A DNA stretch of 64,000 bases from Gp6-AA40 sp036407095 (GCA_036407095.1 DASWZV010000099.1:1-64000), one strand, 5' to 3'; counted from the first letter of the stretch, positions 8,089 to 17,422 are shown. Notes: generated by a model from the letters alone, not told the origin. Program-made: numbers and translations.

Positions 8089-10304
8089 TGAAGCAGGTCA
8101 CGATCTCCTTCGCATTCGCGGTGCTCGCGTTGCATCTCGTGGGTGCGACTCAACAGCCGCTCGACGAGTTCCAGCGCGACGAGGGGAGTGTCCGCCTCCT
8201 CGCAACCCGTCATCCGCCGCTTCCGACCGAACGCTCGCAGTACTGGTTCGTCCAGGACGCCTCGTTGCCAGGTCGCGGCGTCAACGACCCTGCGCTTGCG
8301 CGCTTCGCGCGCGGCGTCAAGTCGATTGGCGACGGGAGCTACGCCGCCGGTCTTCCGCTCGTCAACGACTCCGCGCTGGCGAGCACGGTGATGGCCGACT
8401 ACGCTCGCTACTACACGGGTGTAGCTCTCGCGGGGCTCTCGCGATGGGCGGATGCCGACACGGTGCTGTCCGCGCTCGCGTCCCGGCCGCTGAAGGGGTA
8501 TCTCCGGGAGGCCGTTCCGCTTCGTCTCGCGGAGGTTGCGCAATCACGTCAGGATGGGGCCCGGGCCGAGAGGATTCTTCGCGATCTTCCGATCAACGAG
8601 GTCACAGTACCCGAGGATGTGCTCCTCAAGCTCGCGCTGGTCGAAGAATCGACCGGGCATCGTGAGCAGGCGCTCGAGGCCTTTCGGCGCGTCTACTACG
8701 ACTACCCGCTGAGCCCGCAGGCCGACGACGCACAAACCGGAATCGAGCGTCTCCAGTCGACGGCGACGCTGCCCGACGATCTGGTCGCGCGTGCACTTGG
8801 ACGGGCCGAACGTTTGTACGCCGCGAAGCGATGGGCGCCGGCGCGCGCGGCCTTCGAGAACGTGGCCCGCGGCGTCCAGGGTTTGAACAAGGACCTGGTG
8901 GCGCTGCGGCTGGCCGAGTGCGACTATCGATTGGATCGTTACCGCGCCGCTCGCGACGGCGTGCAGCCGTTCCTGTCCGGTCCGCTCGCCGCCGAAGCGC
9001 GGTTCTTCTATCTCAGCGCGGTCAAGTCGCTCGGCGATAGCACGAGATACGTGATGCTCAGCCGGGATCTCGTCACGGACTTTCCCGACAGCGAGTGGGC
9101 CGCGGAGACCCTGAACAATCTGGCTCAGTACTACCTGACGACCGACGAGGACGATGCCGCCGATAGAGTGTTCCGCGAAATCCTGATGAAGTTTCCCCGA
9201 CACCGGTATGCGGAGCGGGCCGCATGGAAAGCGGGCTGGACCGACTACCGTGCGAAACGGTTCGCGGAGACGGCCGCCATCTACGAGTCCGCTGCGTTGA
9301 CATTCCCGCGCGCCGATACGAGGCCCGCCTGGCTGTACTGGTCGGGCCGTGCGCGCGATCGGGCGGGCGACGCGGCGACCGCCAACTCGCGATATCAGCT
9401 GCTCGTGACCGATTACGCCAACTCGTACTACGGCCGTCTGGCCTCGGCGATTCTGTCGTCGCGACGCCAGCCCTTGACCGCCCAACCGCTGGAGATCGTT
9501 CCGGCGAGCGTCACCCCGGTCACACCTCCGGTCACCGATGTCCTGATGCGGGTGTTCACCGCATTACAGCTCTATGACGATGCCCAGCGCGAGGTGCAGT
9601 ACGCGCAGCAGGTCTGGGGTGACACGCCGCAGTTGCAGGCTACGAGCGCGTGGATTCGTAATCAACAGGGACTGGGTCTGAAGTCGCAGGATCGCTTCAA
9701 CGCGCTCCGCGGCGCCATCACGACGATGCGACGCGCGTATCCGCAGTTCCTGACGGCAGGCGGTGAGAACATTCCGCCCGATGTGCTGCGGGTCATCTTT
9801 CCGCTCGATTACTGGCCGCTCATCGAGAGGTACTCCCAGAGACTCGATCTCGATCCGTATTTGATAGCGGCGCTGATGGCGCAGGAGTCGACGTTCACGG
9901 CGGAGATTCGATCGCCAGCCAACGCGCGAGGTCTGCTGCAGCTGATGCCCTCGACCGCCCGCCGCTATGCGACCAAGCTCGGGATCAGGCCGTTTACGAC
10001 GGCGCTGCTCGCCCAGCCGGAAGTCAACGTCCGAATCGGCGCGCAGTATTTCAAAGAGCTGATGGATCGATTCGGCGGCGCGCACTTCGCGCTTGCCAGC
10101 TACAACGCCGGTGAGAGCCGCGTGTCGCGATGGATCCAGGATGCCCCGGGGTTGCCGACCGACGAGTTCATCGACAACATTCCGTTCCCCGAAACACAGA
10201 ACTACGTGAAGCGCATTCTCGGCACGGCTGACGACTACCGGCAACTGTACGGCGGCGGCCGGCAGCGTTCGCCGGCGCGACTGGTGGCCAATCCTGCCCA
10301 CTGA
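8088..10304 (+). CDS. slt: Soluble lytic murein transglycosylase, Slt70 type
   Basis: 738 residues from a GTG start, with an N-terminal export signal (FAFAVLALHLVGATQQ). A long alpha-helical superhelix of TPR-like repeats fills about 60-560, followed by a C-terminal SLT goose-lysozyme domain from about 570. Catalytic Glu600 sits in the MAQEST motif, followed by ARGLLQLMPSTARRYA and LASYNAGESRV, both diagnostic. The enzyme cleaves the MurNAc-GlcNAc bond of peptidoglycan in the periplasm, leaving 1,6-anhydro-MurNAc ends. Length and layout fit Slt70, slightly longer than the E. coli enzyme. It overlaps the upstream GAF gene by one base and the downstream methyltransferase by one base, so all three probably share a transcript. 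Confidence 0.93.
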   Translation: MKQVTISFAFAVLALHLVGATQQPLDEFQRDEGSVRLLATRHPPLPTERSQYWFVQDASLPGRGVNDPALARFARGVKSIGDGSYAAGLPLVNDSALASTVMADYARYYTGVALAGLSRWADADTVLSALASRPLKGYLREAVPLRLAEVAQSRQDGARAERILRDLPINEVTVPEDVLLKLALVEESTGHREQALEAFRRVYYDYPLSPQADDAQTGIERLQSTATLPDDLVARALGRAERLYAAKRWAPARAAFENVARGVQGLNKDLVALRLAECDYRLDRYRAARDGVQPFLSGPLAAEARFFYLSAVKSLGDSTRYVMLSRDLVTDFPDSEWAAETLNNLAQYYLTTDEDDAADRVFREILMKFPRHRYAERAAWKAGWTDYRAKRFAETAAIYESAALTFPRADTRPAWLYWSGRARDRAGDAATANSRYQLLVTDYANSYYGRLASAILSSRRQPLTAQPLEIVPASVTPVTPPVTDVLMRVFTALQLYDDAQREVQYAQQVWGDTPQLQATSAWIRNQQGLGLKSQDRFNALRGAITTMRRAYPQFLTAGGENIPPDVLRVIFPLDYWPLIERYSQRLDLDPYLIAALMAQESTFTAEIRSPANARGLLQLMPSTARRYATKLGIRPFTTALLAQPEVNVRIGAQYFKELMDRFGGAHFALASYNAGESRVSRWIQDAPGLPTDEFIDNIPFPETQNYVKRILGTADDYRQLYGGGRQRSPARLVANPAH

Positions 10305-11041
10305 TGGATGACCTGCTGGAACTGACGGGTCGCGCGGAGGCGACCCATTTCTGGTTCCGAGGCTTCCGTCGATTCGTCTCACCGATCATCGAACGGCTGG
10401 CTGTTGGCCGACGGGACCTTCGGCTCGTCGACTGCGGCTGCGGCACCGGACACAATCTGCGTCTGCTGGGGCCGTACGGACACGCGGTTGGATTCGACCT
10501 GACGGAGGGAGGCAGCACCGCCGCGAGGTCGTCGGGGTGGCCGGTTGCTCGCGCGGACATCACGCGCATTCCTTTTCGCACGGGGACGGTCGACATCGTG
10601 ACCTCGTTCGACGTGCTGCAGTGCGTTGAAGGCGACGAGGCTGCGGTCCGGGAGATGGCGCGCATCGTCCGGCCCGGGGGAGCCGTTCTGCTGACGCTGG
10701 CTGCCCTCGACGTGCTCCGCGGCGATCACGCAGAAGTCTGGCGCGAGGTCCGGCGATACACGCCGTCGCGTGCGAGACAGTTGGTGGAGCAGGCCGGGCT
10801 CCGCGTCGAGCAGGTGTCGTACATCTTCGCGTCGACGTTTCCGTTGATGCTGGTGGTGCGTACCACTCAGCGACTTCTGAGACCCTTTCGACAACTGCGC
10901 CCGGATACCGACATCGCGGTGCCACTCGAGCCGGTGAATGCGATCCTCAGCGCATTGGTGATGGCAGAGGCGTCGTTGGCTGAGCGCGTTCCGATGCCGA
11001 TCGGCAGTTCGTTGATGGTTGTCGGGAGGAAGCCAAGCTGA
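10304..11041 (+). CDS. Class I SAM-dependent methyltransferase
   Basis: 245-residue soluble protein. Motif I of a Rossmann-type SAM methyltransferase is at about residues 40-48 (VDCGCGTGHNL), the acidic ribose-binding residue follows in VGFDLT, and motif IV is near DIVTSFDVLQCVEGDE. The C-terminal 100 residues (RYTPSRARQLVEQAGLRVEQ) match type-11 methyltransferases that act on small molecules or lipids; the hydrophobic stretch FASTFPLMLVVRTTQRLL may touch the membrane. It starts on the stop of the transglycosylase gene (ATG over TGA), so it is the last gene of that operon. The substrate is not identifiable. Confidence 0.85.
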   Translation: MDDLLELTGRAEATHFWFRGFRRFVSPIIERLAVGRRDLRLVDCGCGTGHNLRLLGPYGHAVGFDLTEGGSTAARSSGWPVARADITRIPFRTGTVDIVTSFDVLQCVEGDEAAVREMARIVRPGGAVLLTLAALDVLRGDHAEVWREVRRYTPSRARQLVEQAGLRVEQVSYIFASTFPLMLVVRTTQRLLRPFRQLRPDTDIAVPLEPVNAILSALVMAEASLAERVPMPIGSSLMVVGRKPS

Positions 11042-11074
11042 CGTGGCGGCTGAGGCCCCCACGAACGTGGTGTG

Positions 11075-11902
11075 CTAGAAGCGAAGCACGCCCCCGAAGT
11101 ACAGGCCGCTCATCTTCAGATCGCCCGCATCGGGCTCGATCAGATACGAGGCGGTCACGCGGCGGTACCCGGCCTGGGCGCCGATGTATCGACTGAAGCT
11201 CATCGTCCCGTAGAAGTCGAACTCCCACATCCTCGCGTCGAAGTCGCCGACCGAGTCGCTGATCTTCTTGCCGATGAAGCCGGGCACCTTGAAGCCGGAG
11301 AACTCGGTCGTGACAGAGAAGAGCTTGTGGGGATAGATGCGAGCGGTGAACCCGAGCGCCGGAATGGGTGCACTGACATCGGTCACCGAGCTGCCGTATC
11401 CAGTGGCGGTCAGGTCGGCGGAGATTTTGTTGAACTTGACCGCGGTCACCATGCCGATGACAGCACGAGGGTAGGCGATGAAGTCCCACTCGTAGCCGAC
11501 ATTCCAGAACTCCCACTTCAAGTCGGCAGTCGCGGGCGCGCTGACCGGAAACGTCGAGCCGCCGAACGTGATCGTGCGCTGCAGCGTCGCGGCTTCGTTG
11601 TACTGCATCACGACGTGGCTGGCGCGGATCTTGGTCTTGCGTCCCGCCTTGATGACGCTGCGGAATTCGTTGAAGCGCGTGCTCTGGATCCCGAACTCGT
11701 TGACGAAGTCGACCGCAGGCTGGCCGAGCGCCGCGAGCGATCCGGTCTGAATCTGGAGCGCCGGCGTCGGTGTCCAGAACATGAGCCCGAGTTCGACGTG
11801 GAAGTCCTCGCCAACCCCGCGCTCGATCGGGCGGAATTGCGCCTCTGCGCGGGCAGACAACAGCAGACACAGGCACACAAGGAGCGCGCAGCGGATTCTC
11901 AT
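11075..11902 (-). CDS. Predicted outer-membrane beta-barrel protein
   Basis: 275 residues with a clear signal peptide (MRIRCALLVCLCLLLSARAEA|QF). The mature part is alternating hydrophobic/polar strands rich in Gly and aromatic residues (VELGLMFWTPTPALQ, WEFWNVGYEWDFIAYPRAVIG, YGTMSFSRYIGAQAGYRRV) and it ends in a strand with terminal Phe (YFGGVLRF), the usual BAM recognition signature. This supports an outer-membrane barrel of about 10-12 strands. No known family is recognised. It is convergent with the methyltransferase and divergent from the ABC exporter, with only about 40 bases between the two divergent starts. Confidence 0.7.
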   Translation of the reverse strand: MRIRCALLVCLCLLLSARAEAQFRPIERGVGEDFHVELGLMFWTPTPALQIQTGSLAALGQPAVDFVNEFGIQSTRFNEFRSVIKAGRKTKIRASHVVMQYNEAATLQRTITFGGSTFPVSAPATADLKWEFWNVGYEWDFIAYPRAVIGMVTAVKFNKISADLTATGYGSSVTDVSAPIPALGFTARIYPHKLFSVTTEFSGFKVPGFIGKKISDSVGDFDARMWEFDFYGTMSFSRYIGAQAGYRRVTASYLIEPDAGDLKMSGLYFGGVLRF

Positions 11903-11941
11903 AATTCGTCTATCGGCGGGCTGTCGGATACGCTTTAGATA

Positions 11942-13699
11942 GTGATCCTAACCTCTTCGGGCCGAAGGCTGATCGACTATCTCGCACGCTACCGGCCCTC
12001 ATTCCTGTTCGGCTTCGCCTGCGTGGTGGTCACGACGTCGATTGCACTCGCGTCGCCCTGGGTGCTGCGCTATGCCATCGACGATTTGCAGGCCGGCGTC
12101 ACGCTCGACAAGGTGCGACTCTATGCGGCCACGCTGCTGGCACTTGCCCTCGCGGGGGGCACGTTCCGTTTCCTGATGCGCCGCGTCATCATCGGTGCCT
12201 CGCGCGAGTTCGAATACGCCCTGCGCAACGACTTCTTCGCCTCGCTGCAGCGGATGCACCTCGGCTATTTCCAGCGCACGCGGACCGGCGATCTGATGTC
12301 GCGTGCGACCAACGATCTGAGCGCCGTCCGGATGATGATCGGCCCCGCAGTGATGTATTCAGTGAACACCGGGCTGACGTTCATCGTGGCGCTGATTCTC
12401 ATGTGGTCGATCCATCCGTGGCTCACGGCCGTGGCGCTCGTGCCGCTGCCGTTCGTGACCCTGGCGGTGAAGTACTTCGGCTCGGCCATTCACTCCCGAT
12501 TCGAGCGGATCCAGGAGCAGTTATCGGACGTGAGTGCGGTCACACAGGAGTCGCTGGCCGGCGTGCGCGTGGTGCGTGCATACGGCCGCGAGCCGTTCGA
12601 GCTGGAGCGCTTCCGGCGCTCGAACGAGGAATATCTCCAGCGGAATCGTCTGCTCATTCGCCTTCAAGGCATGTACTTCCCGAGCATGGGGCTCCTCATG
12701 GGCATCGGTGCGCTGCTGGTGTTGTGGATCGGCAGCCGCGAGGTCATCGCTGGAAGAATGACGGTGGGTTCGCTCGTCGCCTTCAACGCGTATCTGATGA
12801 TGCTGGGGTGGCCCATGATCGCGTTCGGGTGGGTCACGAACCTGCTCCAGCGAGGCATGGCGTCGTGGAAGCGGATGCTCGAGGTGCTCGACGCCGCGCC
12901 CGCGATTGCCGATCCCGATCCGGCTGAACGCGTCGACCTGAAGGACGTGCAAGGTGCAATCGAATTCCGACACCTGACGTTCGGCTACGACGATCGTGCC
13001 GTCCTGCACGACGTGTCGCTCACGATACCCGCGGGGACGACGACGGCGATCGTCGGCGCGACCGGATCGGGAAAGTCCACGCTCCTGAGCGTGCTGCCGC
13101 GACTGCACGATGCGCCGCCTGGCACCGTGTTCATCGACGGCGTCGATGTGCGCCGCGTCCCGCTCGCGACGCTGCGCGGAGCGATCGGCTTCGTGGCCCA
13201 GGAGCCCTTCCTCTTCAGCGCGACGATTGCGGAGAACGTCGCGTTCGGCGCCCGGGGCGAGCACGCCAGCCGTGCGCGAATCGAGGAGGCGGCGGCCGTG
13301 GCGAGGCTCGACCAGGACGCTGGCGCGTTTCCGCAGGGGTATGACACGGTCGTCGGCGAGCGGGGTATCACGCTGTCGGGTGGTCAGAAACAACGCACGG
13401 CAATCGCACGCGCGCTCGTCACCGAACCGAAGATTCTGATCCTCGACGATGCATTGTCGGCGGTGGACACGCACACGGAGGAAGAGATACTGCGTCGTTT
13501 GACGGCGGTGATGCGCCGCCGCACGTCCCTCATCGTCTCGCATCGCGTGTCGACCGTCCGAGGCGCCGACCAGATCGTCGTCCTGGATGAAGGCCGCGTC
13601 GCGGAGATCGGCACCCACGACGCGCTCGTGCGCCGTGGCGGCTTGTACGCCGAGCTCTCGCGCAAACAGACGCTCGAGGAGGAACTGGCGGCGTCGTGA
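11942..13699 (+). CDS. ABC exporter half-transporter, degenerate ATPase site partner
   Basis: 585 residues from a GTG start; a six-helix type I exporter domain (about 1-320) is followed by a nucleotide-binding domain with Walker A GATGSGKST near 372, signature LSGGQKQR near 478 and Walker B ending LDDALSAVD. Asp503 replaces the catalytic Glu after Walker B, while the next gene keeps Glu. This pairing is typical of heterodimeric exporters such as BmrCD, LmrCD and TM287/288, where one of two ATP sites is non-hydrolytic. The stop overlaps the next start by four bases (GTGA), consistent with 1:1 assembly. Likely substrates are drugs, lipids or peptides; which one cannot be told. Confidence 0.92.
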   Translation: MILTSSGRRLIDYLARYRPSFLFGFACVVVTTSIALASPWVLRYAIDDLQAGVTLDKVRLYAATLLALALAGGTFRFLMRRVIIGASREFEYALRNDFFASLQRMHLGYFQRTRTGDLMSRATNDLSAVRMMIGPAVMYSVNTGLTFIVALILMWSIHPWLTAVALVPLPFVTLAVKYFGSAIHSRFERIQEQLSDVSAVTQESLAGVRVVRAYGREPFELERFRRSNEEYLQRNRLLIRLQGMYFPSMGLLMGIGALLVLWIGSREVIAGRMTVGSLVAFNAYLMMLGWPMIAFGWVTNLLQRGMASWKRMLEVLDAAPAIADPDPAERVDLKDVQGAIEFRHLTFGYDDRAVLHDVSLTIPAGTTTAIVGATGSGKSTLLSVLPRLHDAPPGTVFIDGVDVRRVPLATLRGAIGFVAQEPFLFSATIAENVAFGARGEHASRARIEEAAAVARLDQDAGAFPQGYDTVVGERGITLSGGQKQRTAIARALVTEPKILILDDALSAVDTHTEEEILRRLTAVMRRRTSLIVSHRVSTVRGADQIVVLDEGRVAEIGTHDALVRRGGLYAELSRKQTLEEELAAS

Positions 13700-15510
13700 T
13701 ACACGAGGAAGAGGTCCTCGGAAAGGCGTATGACGGCCGGCTGATGCGCCGGCTGCTGGCATATCTGCGGCCCTACCGGCCGCAGGTCGCACTCGCCATT
13801 GCCGCGATCATCGGCCACGCCTGCCTCGAGCTCGCCCCTCCTTATCTCACGAAGATCGTGATCGACCGGTACATTCCGGCGCGCGACGTGTCCGGTCTCG
13901 GTCTCGTCGCGGCGGTGTACCTCGCGGTGCTCGCCGCGTCGTTCGCCTTGGAATACGTGCAAACGTGGACGATGCAGCTCACCGGGCAGCGCATCATGTT
14001 CGACCTGCGCATGCAGATGATGACGCATCTGCAGCGGCTGGACCTGCGCTTCTACGATCGCAACCCGGTCGGCCGCCTCATGACGCGCGTGACGACCGAC
14101 GTCGATGTGCTCAACGATCTGTTCACCGCCGGCGTCGTGTCGGTCTTCGGGGATGTCTTCACGCTCATCGGGATCATGGTGATGCTCGTGTGGATGGACT
14201 GGCGTCTGGCGCTGGTCGCGTTCTCGGTGCTCCCGCTGATTGCGCTCATCACACAGTGGTTTCGTGTGAACGTCCGCCAGTCGTACCGGACGGTGCGAAC
14301 GTGGATTGCAAGGATCAACGCCTACCTGCAGGAGCGCATCACCGGCATGGCGACCGTGCAGCTCTTTCGGCGCGAGACGCGCGACTTCGAGGCGTTCGAT
14401 GAGATCAATCGACGCCACCGTGACGCCAACGTGGAATCGATCTTCTACTACGCCGTGTTCTATCCGGCGATCGAGCTGGTCAGCGCACTGGCCGCGGCGC
14501 TCATTCTCTGGGTCGGCGGAGGATGGGTGGCCGATCAGGGATTGACGTTGGGGGCGCTGGTCGCGTTTCTCCAGTACTCGCAGCGTTTCTTCAGACCGAT
14601 CAGCGACCTCTCTGAGAAGTTCAACGTGCTGCAGGGCGCGATGGCCTCCTCCGAGCGCATCTTCGCCCTGCTCGATACGCCGGTCGAGATCGACGACAGT
14701 AAAGCGGTCGAGTCCACGCGTCGGAGCGGCGAGTTCACATCACCGTCTCCGGGCATCATCCGCTTCGAGGACGTGACTTTCGCGTACGTCGAAGGCGAGC
14801 CCGTACTGCGCAACGTCACCTTCACCGTCGAGCGCGGTCAACGCATCGGCATCGTCGGAGCAACAGGGTCGGGCAAGACCACGCTCGTGAGCCTGCTGCT
14901 TCGCTTCTACGATGTCCAGCACGGGCGGATCACGATTGACGATGTCGACATTCGAGAGATCGACCTCTCCGAGCTCCGCCGGCGGTTCGGTCTCGTCCTG
15001 CAGGACGGGTATCTGTTCTCTGGCACGATCGCGAGCAACGTCCGGCTCGGTGAGTCCTCGATCTCCGACGAGGATGTGCGGCGCGCGCTCGCCGCGGTGC
15101 ATGCGTCGACGTTCGTCGATCGCATGCCACAGGGGACTGAGACGCCTGTGGCCGAGCGGGGCGCGACGCTGTCGTCGGGGCAGAAGCAGTTGCTCTCGTT
15201 CGCTCGTGCGCTCGCGTTCGATCCGCCCGTTCTCATCCTCGATGAAGCGACGTCGAGCGTCGACACCGACACCGAGATCCTGATCCGTGATGCGCTGAAG
15301 GTGATGATGCGAGGGCGCACGACGCTCGCGATCGCGCACCGCCTCTCGACGATTCAGGACATGGACCGCATTCTCGTGATGCATCGCGGCGAGTTGCGCG
15401 AGCAGGGGACGCATCAGGAACTGCTCGGGCAGCGCGGGATCTATCGCCGGTTGTACGAGCTGCAGTTCGAATCGGTCGCGGGGGCTGAAGCCCCCGCTCT
15501 ACGAAATTGA
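13696..15510 (+). CDS. ABC exporter half-transporter, catalytically competent partner
   Basis: 604 residues, GTG start. Six membrane helices occupy about 15-320, then a nucleotide-binding domain with Walker A GATGSGKTT, signature LSSGQKQL (the second Gly of LSGGQ is not preceded by Gly, as in the active subunit of heterodimeric exporters) and Walker B LILDEATSSVD with catalytic Glu517. It pairs with the gene at 11942 to form an inner-membrane exporter. The last ten residues (AGAEAPALRN) and the stop are encoded by an intergenic-type palindrome (GGGGCTGAAGCCCCC, about 15480) followed by CTCTACGAAATTG, which is repeated just after the stop. The native C-terminus therefore probably ended a little earlier and has been extended by the repeat. 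Confidence 0.92.
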   Translation: MIHEEEVLGKAYDGRLMRRLLAYLRPYRPQVALAIAAIIGHACLELAPPYLTKIVIDRYIPARDVSGLGLVAAVYLAVLAASFALEYVQTWTMQLTGQRIMFDLRMQMMTHLQRLDLRFYDRNPVGRLMTRVTTDVDVLNDLFTAGVVSVFGDVFTLIGIMVMLVWMDWRLALVAFSVLPLIALITQWFRVNVRQSYRTVRTWIARINAYLQERITGMATVQLFRRETRDFEAFDEINRRHRDANVESIFYYAVFYPAIELVSALAAALILWVGGGWVADQGLTLGALVAFLQYSQRFFRPISDLSEKFNVLQGAMASSERIFALLDTPVEIDDSKAVESTRRSGEFTSPSPGIIRFEDVTFAYVEGEPVLRNVTFTVERGQRIGIVGATGSGKTTLVSLLLRFYDVQHGRITIDDVDIREIDLSELRRRFGLVLQDGYLFSGTIASNVRLGESSISDEDVRRALAAVHASTFVDRMPQGTETPVAERGATLSSGQKQLLSFARALAFDPPVLILDEATSSVDTDTEILIRDALKVMMRGRTTLAIAHRLSTIQDMDRILVMHRGELREQGTHQELLGQRGIYRRLYELQFESVAGAEAPALRN

Positions 15511-15558
15511 AAGCTCTACGAAATTGGATGCGTAGAGCGCGAGCTTCAGCTCGCCCGT
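15478..15558. repeat. GGCTGAAGCC-type palindromes overlapping the ABC gene stop
   Basis: A GGGGCTGAAGCCCC palindrome at about 15481-15494 is followed by two direct copies of CTCTACGAAATTG (15499-15511 and 15515-15527) and a second palindrome-like unit GCGAGCTTCAGCTCGC (about 15540-15555). The first unit is inside the ABC gene and supplies its stop. Related palindromes occur at about 1864 and 48790. Confidence 0.6.
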
Positions 15559-15559
15559 C

Positions 15560-16231
15560 TCACAGCGGCGGCCCGGAAGCGACTGCAGGTGCCGGTTCCG
15601 TCGAGGAACTCGACACCGGCGCGCTGGGCGCTGGTTCGATCGGCCGAGCGCTCTCGGGCGTTTTGTCGTCGTGGGGATGGCTCGTCGACGGGAAGGCGGC
15701 GGGCGGTGGTTGATCCGCTGGCGGCACGCGCCGGGGGGCCTCGCGTCCTCTGAAGATCCGATAGATCAGGCTAGGCTCGCTCGCTCGCGGGTCCCATCCG
15801 AGTCGGAGCACCGTCACCTGTATGTCGCGGCGGCCGAACTTGAGCGCCTCGTGGCAGCTCCACATGTAGAGATCGAGGTGCCGGCCCTGAACGTTCGGCC
15901 CCGTGTCCATGACGGTGTAGACGCCGGTATACCGCCGGTCACCGGCCACGATGTTCAACACGCTGCCGACCGGAAGCACCATCGGATCGGCCGCCGCAAT
16001 CCCGGTCCGCACATCGACGCCTGACGCGGTGGTCGAGCCCTTGCAATACGCCGTCGCGCTGAAGGGCAGCTGCATCCCGGGCAGAGGCGATCCACGGCTC
16101 GTCGTCATCGCGATCGGGGCGACGCTCCGTGAATCGAACATCTGCGCTTCGTACAGGAGCACGAAGCCGGCGATGGCCACGACCAGCACCACGAGCTTCA
16201 GCCACGCCGGGCCCGAGAGAATGCGCATCAT
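15560..16231 (-). CDS. Membrane-anchored 3D-domain protein
   Basis: 223 residues: one N-terminal membrane anchor (WLKLVVLVVAIAGFVLLYEA, about 9-30), then a double-psi beta-barrel of the 3D (Asp-Asp-Asp) type at about 55-150, recognisable from FSATAYCKGSTTASG, ADPMVLPVGSVLNI, VMDTGPNVQGRHLDLYM and CHEALKFGRRDIQVTVL. The three Asp residues in the DPM, MDTG and LDLYM contexts fit the family. The tail is Pro/Ser-rich and disordered. 3D domains resemble the MltA and RlpA catalytic folds, so peptidoglycan binding or cleavage in the periplasm is likely. Its start overlaps the thiL stop by four bases (ATGA), although the two functions are unrelated. Confidence 0.85.
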   Translation of the reverse strand: MMRILSGPAWLKLVVLVVAIAGFVLLYEAQMFDSRSVAPIAMTTSRGSPLPGMQLPFSATAYCKGSTTASGVDVRTGIAAADPMVLPVGSVLNIVAGDRRYTGVYTVMDTGPNVQGRHLDLYMWSCHEALKFGRRDIQVTVLRLGWDPRASEPSLIYRIFRGREAPRRVPPADQPPPAAFPSTSHPHDDKTPESARPIEPAPSAPVSSSSTEPAPAVASGPPL

Positions 16232-17244
16232 GACCGGAAATGCTCGTAGCCGGAGGGAAGTGAACGAAGGCCGGATTCGCCTTTGAGCAGGACTTGTCGA
16301 GCCCTGGTCACCACTCCAATCCGTGTCAGTGGCAGATTACCAAGAATTCGTCGCACTGCTCTCAAGCGCCCTTTGTAAGTGGGACGAACTGTGAAGATGA
16401 GCTCGTAATCGTCGCCGCCGCCAAGCGCGAGTTCGAGCGGATCGCGGCCCAGAGCCTCCTGCCAGCGACGCACCACCGGGGCGACCGGCAGCAGGGCCTC
16501 GTCGAGGGTGATACCGACGCCGGACTTCTCCGCGATCTGGTGCGCGCCATCAGCGAGGCCGTCGCTCAGGTCCATGCAGCTCGATGCAGCCCGATTCCGG
16601 GCCAGCAACAGTCCCGCACGCACACGAGGCACAGGGTGCAGGTACCGATCGGCGGCGGAGGGATCGGCAGGGATCGGCAGCGTCTTGCCGTCGGCCGCCT
16701 GTCGAAGCTGCTGCAGGCCCACCGCTGCGTCGCCAAGTCGTCCCGTCACATAGACCTCGTCGCCCGGTCTGGCTCCATCCCGCCCGAGCACCCGGCGCGG
16801 CCGTGCAGCGCCGATCGCGGTGACATCGATCGTCAGCGGCCCAGGCGTGCTCGTGATGTTTCCGCCGACGAGCACCACGTGGTGGACGTCCGCCAGAGCC
16901 AGAAATCCGTCCAGCATCTGATCGAACGACTCGATGCTCAAGCCGCCTGGCAGCGCGAGCGAGAGCAGCGCAGCGCGCGGCGTCGCGCCCATCGCCGCTA
17001 GATCGCTCAGATTGACCGCCAGCGCGCGGTGCCCGATCGCCTCGGATGGCACGAAGCGCCGATCGAAATGCACGCCGTCGACGAGCGCATCGGTCGTGAC
17101 GACATCAAACGTGCCCCGCGCTGGTTTGATGACCGCGGCATCGTCGCCAGGGCCGCGAACGACCCAGGGAGCTGTCGTGGCGCGCGCTGTGATCCGAGCG
17201 ATCAGCGCGCGCTCTGCGAGATCAGAGATCGTGAGCGTCTGCAC
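16228..17244 (-). CDS. thiL: Thiamine-monophosphate kinase
   Basis: 338-residue cytoplasmic enzyme that phosphorylates thiamine monophosphate to thiamine diphosphate with ATP, the last step of the cofactor pathway. It belongs to the PurM/ThiL family: VVRGPGDDAAVIKP near residue 30 holds the metal-binding Asp pair, followed by FDVVTTDALVDGVHFDRR, LAVNLSDLAAMGATP, VLVGGNITSTPGPL and the C-terminal ALGGGDDYELIFTV motif. Length is normal for the family. The start is GTG with an AGGG-type ribosome site upstream. No TPP riboswitch signature (CUGAGA, ACCUGAU) is visible in the leader. It lies downstream of the 6S RNA and zapA on the same strand. Confidence 0.95.
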   Translation of the reverse strand: MQTLTISDLAERALIARITARATTAPWVVRGPGDDAAVIKPARGTFDVVTTDALVDGVHFDRRFVPSEAIGHRALAVNLSDLAAMGATPRAALLSLALPGGLSIESFDQMLDGFLALADVHHVVLVGGNITSTPGPLTIDVTAIGAARPRRVLGRDGARPGDEVYVTGRLGDAAVGLQQLRQAADGKTLPIPADPSAADRYLHPVPRVRAGLLLARNRAASSCMDLSDGLADGAHQIAEKSGVGITLDEALLPVAPVVRRWQEALGRDPLELALGGGDDYELIFTVRPTYKGRLRAVRRILGNLPLTRIGVVTRARQVLLKGESGLRSLPSGYEHFRS

Positions 17245-17398
17245 ACTGTTTCACCCTGCGCGCGTCCCGCGCGGGCTCACCCGCGCCAGGGGGGAGGCGG
17301 CGGGCTGAAACAGCCGAAAGTGGCCCGCAGGCTTTACCCGTCGACGATGCCTTGGGTGCCCTGAGCGCGAGTCGAAGGGCAGCCTGCGCAGAAATAGA
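17245..17398. repeat. Gap with CCTTCGACTC-type element
   Basis: This gap between thiL and the 6S RNA gene contains a GC-rich palindrome near 17262-17282 (GCGCGCGTCCCGCGCGGGC) and, on the minus strand, CCCTTCGACTCGCGCTCAGG at 17360-17379, another copy of the dispersed element. No gene is visible. Confidence 0.5.
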
Positions 17399-17422
17399 AA
17401 AGCCCCGCTTTGCCGTGTGGGG
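17389..17422 (-). terminator. U-tract after the 6S RNA closing helix
   Basis: On the minus strand CCCCAC...GCGGGG (17403-17422) is followed by CTTTTCTATTTCT (17389-17401). The GC stem plus U-rich run fits an intrinsic terminator that would also define the 6S RNA 3' end. The same GGGG arm can pair in the 6S closing helix. Confidence 0.55.

Noticed and set aside
17245..17340. TPP riboswitch upstream of thiL
   Set aside because: The conserved CUGAGA and ACCUGAU blocks are missing on the minus strand.
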